Shown: positions 6,801 through 12,221 of the stretch, piece after piece
Numbering within the stretch: position 1 is the first letter of the stretch
Layout: each line of letters begins with the position of its first letter
DNA from: Patescibacteria group bacterium UBA6065
GTDB taxonomy: Bacteria > Patescibacteriota > Minisyncoccia > Phycocordibacterales > UBA6065
Assembly: GCA_002428865.1 (NCBI GenBank)
Contig: DIYB01000014.1
Span: forward strand, 13,579-25,799
Length of the DNA stretch: 12,221 nucleotides
Direction of reading: 5' to 3'
Program-made: the position numbers and the translations under genes
The notes under the pieces: model-generated
Seen by the model: only the letters and a program-made list of their open reading frames with translations
Databases searched by the model: none
What the model was told of the DNA's origin: nothing

Positions 6801-7317
6801 GCCGGTATATCGTAGTCTCTCATCTCTTGATCAATCACTTATCGAGGAAATGGCCGAACTTCGTCGTGTCGTCTCGATCGGCCTCGAACAGCGTGCAGGG
6901 GCGAATATCAAGGTTCGTCAGCCATTGTCTCGTGCGGTTATGAGTCATTCATTTGATCGAGAGCTTCTCGACATTGCAGCTTCGGAGCTCAATGTGAAAT
7001 CGGTACTTGTTGATACGAATCTTGCCTCGCCAATCACCCTTTCGACAGAGCTTACTCCAGAGCTTAGGGAAGAGGGGGTGATGCGAGATGTTATTCGTGC
7101 TGTCCAGGACATCCGAAAGAAACGAGGGCTTTCGGTGAGTGACAAAGTGGTGCTACTCCTCGATTCTGATCAGAAGGGAAAGGAGTTTGTTGCCAAGTAT
7201 CGTGATGAAATCCGTCGAGTGACCCTCATCACTGATATCGAATATGCGTCTCTGCCACACACAGAACGTCTTTTGATAGAGGGGTATTCTTTCGGATTTG
7301 ATATACGCGTCGTCTAA
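3826..7317 (+). CDS. ileS: Isoleucine--tRNA ligase (archaeal/eukaryotic-type) with inserted histidine-phosphatase domain
   Basis: This 1163-aa class I synthetase charges tRNA-Ile. The IleRS parts in order are: HYGH form of the HIGH box (57-60), GWDCHGLPVE, a CPRC metal pair (184-187), the CP1 editing domain with AWTTTPWTLPGN (from 224) and GTGIVHIAPAFGEDD (321-335), CWRC (404-407), WAISRSRYWGAPLPVW (459-474), DCWFESGSMPY (from 722), GLDQTRGWFYS, KMSKR (806-810), and then the helical anticodon-binding domain with the archaeal-like C-terminal region. HYGH and DCWFESGSMPY are marks of the archaeal/eukaryotic (IleRS2) branch. Residues about 496-692 are foreign to IleRS and form a complete histidine-phosphatase domain, described separately; without it the enzyme is about 966 aa. 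The ATG at 3826 is chosen because an in-frame ATG at 3724 lies upstream of the terminator and inside the previous gene, and because the promoter at 3786-3815 fits 3826. Confidence 0.97.
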   Translation: MADKNETKPKSKLVEIEERVLLSWQKDRVFEKTLEATAKGKEFVFYDGPPFANGTPHYGHLLASFIKDVIPRYKTMQGFHVSRRWGWDCHGLPVENLVEKELDLKTKKDIELYGLARFNEVARESVLRYAEEWRKQIPRIGRWVDMDNDYRTMDSGFTESVWWVFKSLYDKGLIYEGFKSMHLCPRCETTLSNFEVNQGYRDVTDISVYVKFELADEPGTYLLAWTTTPWTLPGNVALAVNADIPYSIVEVDGARLILAKDLVSPAVFGERLFKPVGEVSGASLVGKKYRPLYSHYDHQGTKNHENGWKVYATSFVTTTDGTGIVHIAPAFGEDDMNLGREKALPFVQHVSPDGRMKAEVTEFAGLEVKPKDDPQSTDVAVIKDLAHRGLLFEKKKIVHPYPHCWRCETPLLNYAASSWFVRVTAFKDALVAANKKVSWVPEDIRDGRFGKWLEGARDWAISRSRYWGAPLPVWRGTQSGALYVAGSVGDLKRIVRRRGNSYILMRHGESEANVLGISNSRDRDRFHLTDRGVREVEERARALAKERVDVIVASDFMRTKETARIVARAVGIPENEIVYHDQLREFDVGPLREGKPWRETERDVNSGVVYPDMETPAEVKKRAFAALYDIDARYEGKKILIVSHGAILNTLYSGVETEASLARIFHDARRHFKQTAEVQHIDFCPLPHNDNFDLDLHRPYIDKVEYVSPSGEPLVRVSEVFDCWFESGSMPYGEACYIGEATPHFNPRRSIFKRRVGFPADFIAEGLDQTRGWFYSMLVLGVALFGESPFKHVIVNGIILAENGEKMSKRLKNYPDPMDVVSTYGSDALRYYLLSSPVVAAQDLRFSEKGVDEVAKKLLQRLDNVLSFYELYRDDTVALPTSSTHVLDRWIVTRLHETGFEVTNALDQYLLDKAARPLLAFVDDLSNWYLRRSRDRFKSEDGDDRLLALSTIRYVLSEFAKLAAPFMPFYAEHLWSRTRVARDVESVHLASWPVYRSLSSLDQSLIEEMAELRRVVSIGLEQRAGANIKVRQPLSRAVMSHSFDRELLDIAASELNVKSVLVDTNLASPITLSTELTPELREEGVMRDVIRAVQDIRKKRGLSVSDKVVLLLDSDQKGKEFVAKYRDEIRRVTLITDIEYASLPHTERLLIEGYSFGFDIRVV
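5311..5901 (+). other. Histidine-phosphatase (phosphoglycerate-mutase-like) domain inserted in IleRS
   Basis: IleRS residues about 496-692 carry the hallmarks of the histidine phosphatase superfamily: LMRHGESEAN with the phosphate-accepting His507 in the RHG triplet (506-508), SDFMRTKETA with the second conserved Arg (R558), LREFDVGPLREGK with the acid-base candidate Glu585, and IVSHGAILNT with the second catalytic His644. It is therefore predicted to be catalytically intact. It joins the synthetase between GSVGDLKR (486-493) and DLHRPYIDKV (695-704), two segments that are adjacent in ordinary IleRS of this branch, so it is a clean domain insertion in a surface connective region. No stop, start or frame change separates it from the host enzyme. 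The superfamily includes sugar, nucleotide and protein phosphatases and mutases, so the substrate cannot be named from sequence. Confidence 0.92.
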
Positions 7318-7329
7318 CGCGAAAAGTGG

Positions 7330-7359
7330 TTGCGCTCCGGTATCTGTGCGTGGTAGGTT
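7330..7359 (+). promoter_or_regulatory. Possible promoter of the CMP kinase gene
   Basis: TTGCGC (7330-7335), an 18-base spacer, then TGG-TAGGTT (7351-7359) give a weak -35 and an extended -10 resembling that of ileS. The hexamer ends 9 bases before the ATG at 7369, which implies a leader of only 2-3 bases. No Shine-Dalgarno site is visible. Confidence 0.4.
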
Positions 7360-7368
7360 CAACGGTAG

Positions 7369-7926
7369 ATGAACACTACGACACGAAACTTTCGCATTAC
7401 ACTCAGCGGTGAGTGTGGGGCAGGCAAGGGTTCTGCGGGTAAAGAATCAGCACGAGTGCTGTCTCTACCTTTTGTCTCGACGGGCGACCTGTTTCGCCTG
7501 GAGGCACAGAGACGTGGTTTGTCACTTGCCGAACTGCACAAACTTGCACGACAAGAACCAGAGATCGATCGGCAGATTGATGCCCAGACACGCGAATACG
7601 GTGAGAGACATCAGGCATTTGTATTTGATGCACGACTCGCCTGGCATTTCATCCCTCATTCTTTCAAAGTTTTTCTTGTCTGCGAAGAAAATGAGCGGAT
7701 GCGCCGTATCGCTGATCGTGAAGGAAAACCAATTGAGGTTGTGAGAAGGGAGACTCTCTACCGCGAGGCCCTTATGCGTGAACAATATACACACCTCTAT
7801 GGTATCGATGACTTCATGCGTCCTGATCAGTGTCGGTTCGATCTCATCATCGATACGACAAGACTCTCAATTCGTGACGTCACTGCCCGCATCATTTGCG
7901 GCGCCACTCGCTACTCCTTGGGGTAG
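7369..7926 (+). CDS. cmk: Cytidylate kinase, archaeal-type family
   Basis: The 185-aa P-loop kinase most resembles the short archaeal-type CMP kinases, which phosphorylate CMP and dCMP. Visible features are the P-loop SGECGAGKGS (13-22, with K20), LPFVSTGDLFR in the nucleotide-monophosphate domain, then EPEIDRQID, the FDARLAW strand, the LID-like MRRIADREGKP, the YGIDDF segment and FDLIIDTT near the C-terminus. This motif order is that of the CMP kinase family rather than adenylate kinase, although the VSTGD stretch is shared. Cys16 in the P-loop is unusual. With dut, tmk and GlyA close by, it adds to a local pyrimidine nucleotide theme. The stop TAG (7924-7926) is inside a terminator stem, so the last residues are encoded by the hairpin. 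The start at 7369 fits the -10 element 9 bases upstream. Confidence 0.87.
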   Translation: MNTTTRNFRITLSGECGAGKGSAGKESARVLSLPFVSTGDLFRLEAQRRGLSLAELHKLARQEPEIDRQIDAQTREYGERHQAFVFDARLAWHFIPHSFKVFLVCEENERMRRIADREGKPIEVVRRETLYREALMREQYTHLYGIDDFMRPDQCRFDLIIDTTRLSIRDVTARIICGATRYSLG

Positions 7927-7934
7927 CGTTTTTT
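7909..7934 (+). terminator. Rho-independent terminator overlapping the cmk stop codon
   Basis: CGCTACTC (7909-7916) pairs with GGGTAGCG (7921-7928), with one G-U pair, around loop CTTG. Six T follow (7929-7934). The cmk TAG stop lies in the 3' arm at 7924-7926. Confidence 0.87.
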
Positions 7935-7950
7935 ATGACCTCATCTTTAC

Positions 7951-7959
7951 TGTTAGAAT
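7951..7959 (+). promoter_or_regulatory. Extended -10 promoter of recO, leaderless geometry
   Basis: TGT-TAGAAT (hexamer five of six to consensus) ends 7 bases before the ATG at 7967, so transcription should start at the start codon. The -35 position falls in the T-run of the cmk terminator. No Shine-Dalgarno site is present. Confidence 0.6.
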
Positions 7960-7966
7960 CAGTCTC

Positions 7967-8539
7967 ATGTACAGTGTCTATACGACAAAGGGTTTTGTTC
8001 TCGGGAGTGTCGAAAGTGGCGAAGCAAATCGCATTTATTTTATCTACACAGAAGACTTTGGTCTTGTGAGAGCGAGTGCTCAGGGTATTCGACTGGAGAA
8101 ATCAAAACTACGATACGGAATCGATACTTCTGTTTACGGCCTCTTTTCGATTGTTCGTGGGAAGGAGGTGTGGCGCATCGTCGGATGCGAGCGACTCACT
8201 CCGGTGCCACATCGTATCGAGTTATCGCGCGCACTATCTCGAGTGCTCTATCTTGTGAAGCGTCTTGTGCATGGGGAAGGATCTAATCCGGATCTTTTTT
8301 CTACTCTGTGTGCGATGATTGAGCGCATTGAATCGCAAAAGAATGATGACGCAACACTCATTGAGCTCGTCACGGTATTGAGAGTTCTCCGGTCACTCGG
8401 GTATATGGGTGAAATAGGTGATGCTCCACAGGCATTTTTTTCTGGATCGTTGACTGACGAGATGATCGAGTATGCGCACGCGCATCGTCAATTGCTTATG
8501 CGTAGTGTGAACGAGGCAATTGATAAGAGTCAGTTGTAG
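7967..8539 (+). CDS. recO: DNA repair protein RecO, short form
   Basis: The 190-aa protein begins MYSVYTTKGFVLGSVESGEA and continues through YFIYTEDFGLVRASAQGIRLEK, the N-terminal OB-fold pattern of RecO (about residues 1-80). RecO helps load RecA on SSB-coated single strands in gap repair. A helical C-terminal part follows (about 85-190). Typical RecO proteins have about 240-250 residues, and many carry a four-cysteine zinc site. Here only two isolated Cys are present (IVGCERL and STLCAMIE), so the zinc site is absent and the C-terminus is short. I see no frameshift or continued homology downstream, so this is likely the natural length. The frame stays open upstream to an ATG at 7778, but that start would overlap cmk deeply. 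The ATG at 7967 matches other RecO N-termini and sits 7 bases after an extended -10. Confidence 0.85.
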   Translation: MYSVYTTKGFVLGSVESGEANRIYFIYTEDFGLVRASAQGIRLEKSKLRYGIDTSVYGLFSIVRGKEVWRIVGCERLTPVPHRIELSRALSRVLYLVKRLVHGEGSNPDLFSTLCAMIERIESQKNDDATLIELVTVLRVLRSLGYMGEIGDAPQAFFSGSLTDEMIEYAHAHRQLLMRSVNEAIDKSQL

Positions 8540-8562
8540 GTGAGAAAGAGGCGGTGTTTCCT

Positions 8563-8571
8563 TGCTATACT
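8563..8571 (+). promoter_or_regulatory. Extended -10 promoter of the Ig-repeat membrane protein gene, leaderless geometry
   Basis: TGC-TATACT ends 6 bases before the ATG at 8578, the same spacing as at dut. No good -35 is seen and there is no Shine-Dalgarno site. The geometry supports the start at 8578 over an in-frame ATG at 8554, which would lie upstream of the promoter. Confidence 0.62.
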
Positions 8572-8577
8572 TATCTC

Positions 8578-10479
8578 ATGTTTGAAAGTGACAAACGAAG
8601 TGCGCTTGAACGGCTGAAGAAGGGCCTCTATTCGAGGACCGATCGTTTCGGCGAATCACCTCGTCACGGTGTTCGCGCGGTCAGTGATGACGTGCCCGCC
8701 TCATGGCAGGCAGATGAGCCGACGCCGGAACCCGAACACGGACATCCGATGCGTCGTTGGTATGTGAGAGCTGTGTTTGTTGCTCTCGGGATCTCTATCA
8801 TCGCTACAACAGTTATGTTGTATACCGTACTTGGTGGTCGATCATTTGTTTCGGTCGATAACATCGATATTCTCATCGAGGGGCCAGCCGCTATTGCAGG
8901 GGGTGAACGGACGTTGCTCACCGTAAGTATCGAGAATCAGAATGCGACCGACATGGAGCTCGCTGATCTCATCGTCGAATTTCCTCCTGGTACCAAGGAT
9001 CCTCAGGATCCCGCGCGTAATCTCGAACGATCTCGTATATCAGTCGGCAACATACAATCTGGTACGATGGTGACTCGGACGGTTGGTGCTACTTTTTATG
9101 GTGAAACCGGTCAGGAGCAGAAGGTAAAGCTCACGGTTGAATATCGGACACCGGGGTCAAACGCAATATTTTTTAAAGAAAAGTATTTTGAATTTTCACT
9201 CTCGTCCTCTCCTCTCACTATCACCATTGATGGTCCTGATTCGATCACTGCGGGTACTGAGAGTGCATTCCGTATTGCTGTAAGTTCCAATACCACCTCG
9301 GTGATCAAGGACGTGCTCGTATCGCTCGAATACCCGTTTGGCTGGGCATTCTCATCCGCTGACCCTCGTCCGAGTACTGGAGAGACTCTCTGGCGCCTCG
9401 GTGATCTCGCTCCTGGTGCAAAGCGCACGATCACTCTTAGAGGTCGTGTAGAAGGCCAGGATGGGGAAGCTCGCACCATCCACGCAGTGACTGGTATCGA
9501 GAGTGCAACCAATGAAAATGAAATTGGTACCGAAATCGTCTCAGAATCACACACATTTTCTCTGGAGCGACCGTTTCTCGGCATCGACCTCGCTCTCAAT
9601 GGGATGCGGACCGGTGATCTGTCTGCTGAGCCAGGTAAACTTGTTCGAGCTGATGTCATCTGGACTAACAACACACCAGACAAGATTACAAACGGCAGAA
9701 TCGAAGCACGTCTCTCTGGTAGCGCTCTCGATCGTTCATCTGTTTCGTCTGATGGAAGTGGTTACTATGACTCAAAGACCACATCAATTATCTGGGATAG
9801 TGGACGCATACCGGAACTCAAGGAGATTGCCCCGGGTGCAACCGGTCGAGTTGGTTTCAGTTTCTATCCGACACGCACCTCGACTGGTGGTAATGCAAGC
9901 ATATCGGTCTCAGTCGTTGCGGGAGGATCACGTACAACTGAATCGGGAGGAACCACCTCACTTGAGACCTCGGTGTCACGATCGGTTCGTCTCGTCTCAA
10001 ATGTGGCGCTCGCTACACGGGTACTACGTACCCAGGGCCCGATCTCAAACACGGGTCCGATTCCACCCAAGGTTGATACTGAAACAACTTACACAATCAT
10101 CTGGACACTCACGAATACCGCAAACGCCGTATCGCGTATGGAGGTGCGATCAACTCTCCCTCAGGGAGTGCGATGGACTGGCGTAACATCTCCTGCTGAG
10201 GTAGATTTTTCCTACGATGAATCGACAGGTGACATCGTCTGGAGGGCCGGATCAATGGCGGGTGGGGGAGTATCGACAGTGAGAGAAGTGGCGTTTCAGG
10301 TCGGTATTACGCCGAGTATATCAGCGATAGGGTCAGTGCCGCAGCTTATCGGTCAATCGACCGTTACCGCTGTTGATGATTTTACTGGAGCGACACTTCG
10401 AAATACTGCTCCAGCTCAAACGACACGGACGACGACGGATATATTCTGGAAGACAGGTGACGAGACGGTGGTACAGTAA
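8578..10479 (+). CDS. Single-pass membrane protein with four Ig-like (DUF11-like) repeats
   Basis: The 633-aa protein has a charged, proline-rich N-terminal tail (1-60), one transmembrane helix (about 62-85, starting WYVRAVFVALGISII) and a long extracytoplasmic part. Arg residues before the helix predict the tail inside and the C-terminus outside. The outer part reads as four beta-sandwich repeats of about 120-140 residues (roughly 94-210, 211-331, 332-475, 476-615). They share an N-rich early strand (ENQNATD, SSNTTSV, TNNTPDK, LTNTANA), and the last three share a W-x-x-G strand followed by a Gly turn (LWRLGDLAPG, IIWDSGRI, IVWRAGSMAGG). This pattern resembles DUF11/CARDB-type Ig domains of surface proteins. 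No LPXTG motif or second membrane helix is seen, and the C-terminus is Thr-rich. No catalytic motif is evident, so a structural or adhesion role is a guess. It has its own promoter and no terminator before glyS. Confidence 0.8.
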   Translation: MFESDKRSALERLKKGLYSRTDRFGESPRHGVRAVSDDVPASWQADEPTPEPEHGHPMRRWYVRAVFVALGISIIATTVMLYTVLGGRSFVSVDNIDILIEGPAAIAGGERTLLTVSIENQNATDMELADLIVEFPPGTKDPQDPARNLERSRISVGNIQSGTMVTRTVGATFYGETGQEQKVKLTVEYRTPGSNAIFFKEKYFEFSLSSSPLTITIDGPDSITAGTESAFRIAVSSNTTSVIKDVLVSLEYPFGWAFSSADPRPSTGETLWRLGDLAPGAKRTITLRGRVEGQDGEARTIHAVTGIESATNENEIGTEIVSESHTFSLERPFLGIDLALNGMRTGDLSAEPGKLVRADVIWTNNTPDKITNGRIEARLSGSALDRSSVSSDGSGYYDSKTTSIIWDSGRIPELKEIAPGATGRVGFSFYPTRTSTGGNASISVSVVAGGSRTTESGGTTSLETSVSRSVRLVSNVALATRVLRTQGPISNTGPIPPKVDTETTYTIIWTLTNTANAVSRMEVRSTLPQGVRWTGVTSPAEVDFSYDESTGDIVWRAGSMAGGGVSTVREVAFQVGITPSISAIGSVPQLIGQSTVTAVDDFTGATLRNTAPAQTTRTTTDIFWKTGDETVVQ

Positions 10480-10498
10480 TGAGGTTACATAGAGATAT

Positions 10499-11827
10499 AT
10501 GGCTAAAACGAAAAAAGAAGAAAATCAGGTAATGGAAAACATCATCTCGCTCGCAAAGCGCAGAGGTTTTATATTCCAAGGATCAGAAATCTACGGTGGT
10601 CTTGCTGGTACGTGGGACTATGGTCCGCTCGGTGTCGCACTCAAGAACAATGTGAAGAATCTCTGGTGGAAGCGTTTTGTCCTCGATCGTGATGACATGT
10701 ACGGTATGGATGCAGCTATTCTCATGAATCAAAATGCATGGAAAGCATCGGGACACGTCGCTGGTTTTTCTGACCCTCTCATCGAATGCACGAAATGTAA
10801 GAAGCGGTTTCGTGCAGATCATCTCGACGACCATTCAAAGTGTCCAGAGTGTGGTGGCAAACTCGGTGAGCCTCGTCAGTTCAATATGATGTTCAAGACC
10901 TACGTCGGTGCAATCGAATCTGATGATTCGATCTCATATCTCCGTCCTGAGACAGCACAGGGTATGTTCGTCAATTTCAAAAACATTCTCGACACCTTCC
11001 ATCCAAAACTCCCATTTGGAATGGCGCAGATTGGCAAAGCGTTTCGCAACGAAATTGCCCCACGTGATTTTATTTTCCGCGTGCGTGAGTTTGAACAGAT
11101 GGAGATCGAGTACTTTGTCGCACCACATGCATGGAAAGAAACTTTCGAGCATTTTGTAAAAGAGGTGCATGCGTTTATTGCCGATGTCGGCATTGATGCA
11201 AAGAAGGTGTCCGAGCACGAGATTGCTCCTGGTGATCTCGCTCACTATTCAAAGCGCACCATCGATTTTGAGTTTGAGTACCCCTTTGGCACCAAGGAGC
11301 TCTACGGACTTGCGTACCGTACTGATTTTGATCTCAAAGCACACAGCGGTGTGTCCAAGGTTGATCTTTCGTACTACGATGAGGACAAGAAAGAGCGTTT
11401 TGTCCCTCATGTAATAGAGCCATCATTCGGAGTCGATCGAACGGTATTAGCGGTGTTGACGTCCGCATATGCTGAAGATGAGCTTGGCGGTGAAAAACGC
11501 GTCTATCTCCGACTCTCGCCAAAAGTCGCACCAGTCAAGGTATCGGTATTTCCGCTTCTTAAAAATAAACCTGAACTTGTCGCAAAGGCTCAGGAGATCT
11601 GGAAGGTGCTCAAGTCAGAGTTTGGATCCGTCATGTACGATGAAGCTGGTTCGATAGGCAAGCGATATCGCCGTCAGGATGAGATTGGTACACCGTATTG
11701 TGTCACTATTGATTTCGATACCATCGAAAAAGGTACGGTCACTGTCCGTGATCGAGATACGGGCGCCCAAGAGGCAATCAAGCTCGATGATCTCGTTTCG
11801 TACCTCGCACAGAAACTCGGTTCATAG
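10499..11827 (+). CDS. glyS: Glycine--tRNA ligase (single-chain, homodimeric type)
   Basis: The 442-aa class II synthetase charges tRNA-Gly and is of the single-chain dimeric kind found in archaea, eukaryotes and many bacteria, not the two-subunit GlyQ/GlyS kind. Visible are the N-terminal AKRRGFIFQGSEIYGG and WDYGPLG segments, a four-cysteine zinc site (C97, C100, C115, C118), RPETAQGMFVNF, motif 2 FRNEIAPRDFIFRVREFEQ (from 182), motif 3 VIEPSFGVDRTVLAVL (from 305, with the ATP-binding Arg314), and a C-terminal anticodon-binding domain (about 335-442) with GKRYRRQDEIGTPYCVT. Length is normal. The gap to the upstream gene is 19 bases. A TGG-TACAGT (10469-10477) that overlaps the previous stop may be an extended -10, giving a leader of about 15 bases, but co-transcription is equally likely. 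GAGGT at 10481-10485 is too far from the ATG for a normal Shine-Dalgarno site. Confidence 0.96.
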   Translation: MAKTKKEENQVMENIISLAKRRGFIFQGSEIYGGLAGTWDYGPLGVALKNNVKNLWWKRFVLDRDDMYGMDAAILMNQNAWKASGHVAGFSDPLIECTKCKKRFRADHLDDHSKCPECGGKLGEPRQFNMMFKTYVGAIESDDSISYLRPETAQGMFVNFKNILDTFHPKLPFGMAQIGKAFRNEIAPRDFIFRVREFEQMEIEYFVAPHAWKETFEHFVKEVHAFIADVGIDAKKVSEHEIAPGDLAHYSKRTIDFEFEYPFGTKELYGLAYRTDFDLKAHSGVSKVDLSYYDEDKKERFVPHVIEPSFGVDRTVLAVLTSAYAEDELGGEKRVYLRLSPKVAPVKVSVFPLLKNKPELVAKAQEIWKVLKSEFGSVMYDEAGSIGKRYRRQDEIGTPYCVTIDFDTIEKGTVTVRDRDTGAQEAIKLDDLVSYLAQKLGS

Positions 11828-11830
11828 ACA

Positions 11831-11861
11831 AAAACTACCCCAATCAATCGGGGGTAGTTTT
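11831..11861 (+). terminator. Terminator after glyS, possibly bidirectional
   Basis: AAAACTACCCC (11831-11841) pairs with GGGGTAGTTTT (11851-11861) around a 9-base loop, an 11-bp stem flanked by A on one side and T on the other. It begins 4 bases after the glyS stop. The T-run after the stem proper is short (four T, then C). Confidence 0.85.
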
Positions 11862-11886
11862 CATATGTTACTTTTTCAGCTACACT
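11858..11886 (+). promoter_or_regulatory. Promoter of the M16 peptidase gene
   Basis: TTTTCA (11858-11863), which shares its T bases with the glyS terminator, is followed by a 17-base spacer and TACACT (11881-11886). The hexamer ends 7 bases before the ATG at 11894, so the mRNA should be leaderless. No TG extension is present, but the -35 is better than at the other genes. Confidence 0.55.
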
Positions 11887-11893
11887 CGTAGCC

Positions 11894-12221
11894 ATGACAT
11901 ACAAGAAAACAATACTTCCAAACGGTGTTCGTGTGCTCACGATACCGATGCGAGACAATCCAACTGTCACGTTTGCCGTCTCAGTGAGAGTGGGGGCATT
12001 CAATGAGACTGCACGCACAAATGGTATTGCGCATTTTCTTGAACATATGTGTTTCAAGGGTACAAAGAAACGTCCAACCCATCGCCATATTTCCGAAGAG
12101 CTCGATGCGGTCGGTGCGTCAAACAATGCTTTCACGAGCAAGGAGCAGACGGTTTATTATGCCAAGTCGGATGCACAGCATTTCGATACGATTGCCGATG
12201 TCGTCTCTGACATATTTCTGA
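11894..12221 (+). CDS. M16 family zinc metallopeptidase, N-terminal part (3' truncated by window edge)
   Basis: The frame from the ATG at 11894 is open to the window edge and gives 109 residues plus one base. It starts with KKTILPNGVRVLTIP, the usual opening of M16 (pitrilysin/processing-peptidase) proteins. It then has GIAHFLEHMCFKGT with the inverted zinc motif HxxEH (H47, E50, H51), and NNAFTSKEQTVYYAK, which matches the conserved strand with the Asn-Ala-Phe/Tyr-Thr pattern. The later Glu zinc ligand and the C-terminal lobe are beyond the window, so whether it is an active full-length protein cannot be judged. Family members degrade peptides or process precursors, in the cytoplasm or at the envelope. 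No signal peptide is seen at the N-terminus. The start is supported by the -10 element 7 bases upstream. Confidence 0.92.
   Translation, partial: MTYKKTILPNGVRVLTIPMRDNPTVTFAVSVRVGAFNETARTNGIAHFLEHMCFKGTKKRPTHRHISEELDAVGASNNAFTSKEQTVYYAKSDAQHFDTIADVVSDIFL

Noticed and set aside
7351..7371. GGTTCAAC near cmk resembling a tRNA T-arm
   Set aside because: No flanking stems, acceptor arm or anticodon arm can be folded around it. The bases are better explained as the cmk promoter region.
7778..7966. In-frame upstream extension of recO from ATG 7778
   Set aside because: It overlaps cmk by about 150 bases and crosses the terminator. RecO homology and the -10 element begin at 7951-7967.
8554..8577. 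Earlier start (ATG 8554) for the Ig-repeat protein
   Set aside because: It lies upstream of the extended -10 at 8563-8571, so the likely transcript would not contain it.
9111..9683. Antisense open frame of 190 codons inside the Ig-repeat gene
   Set aside because: Low-complexity Ser/Arg/Pro-rich product opposite a coherent repeat protein; a shadow frame.
1..12221. UGA recoding
   Set aside because: All real genes read full length with the standard code and contain no in-frame TGA, so there is no positive evidence; only the lack of TGA stops is reported.

Overview
The window reads as a compact stretch of a bacterial chromosome. All ten genes seen to their 3' end, plus one cut by the right edge, lie on the + strand, and most gaps are 10-60 bases. 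The gene set suggests a Patescibacteria/CPR (Parcubacteria-like) genome. This is an inference from an archaeal/eukaryotic-type IleRS, an archaeal-type CMP kinase, a short RecO, Ig-repeat surface proteins, missing Shine-Dalgarno sites and promoters placed right against start codons. No 16S rRNA or marker set is present to confirm it.

Layout: the 3' end of glyA (serine hydroxymethyltransferase, 1-306); tmk-like dTMP kinase (334-966) and a terminator; dut (1019-1453) abutting argS (1454-3178); an unrecognised 188-aa protein (3206-3772) whose stop codon lies in a terminator loop; a 1163-aa ileS (3826-7317); an archaeal-type CMP kinase (7369-7926) whose stop codon lies in a terminator stem; a short recO (7967-8539); a 633-aa single-pass membrane protein with four Ig-like repeats (8578-10479); glyS (10499-11827) and a terminator; and the 5' end of an M16 zinc peptidase (11894 to the edge). 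No tRNA, rRNA, insertion sequence, CRISPR array or other mobile feature was seen. There is no stretch of 300 bases without a gene.

The genes fall into two housekeeping themes. Pyrimidine nucleotide supply is covered by dut (dUTP to dUMP), tmk (dTMP to dTDP), cmk (CMP/dCMP phosphorylation) and GlyA (one-carbon units used for dTMP synthesis). tRNA charging is covered by ArgRS, IleRS and GlyRS. RecO adds DNA repair; the Ig-repeat protein and the M16 peptidase add surface or protein-turnover functions.

The most notable observation is inside ileS. A complete histidine-phosphatase (phosphoglycerate-mutase-like) domain of about 197 residues is inserted in frame into the synthetase core, with all expected catalytic residues visible and every IleRS motif kept on both sides. 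The second is a shared promoter design: five genes carry an extended -10 element (TGNTANNNT) ending 6-10 bases before the ATG, with no ribosome binding site, which implies leaderless or near-leaderless mRNAs. Smaller oddities are stop codons buried in terminator hairpins, no TGA stop among ten genes, and a thymidylate kinase with an altered dTMP pocket.
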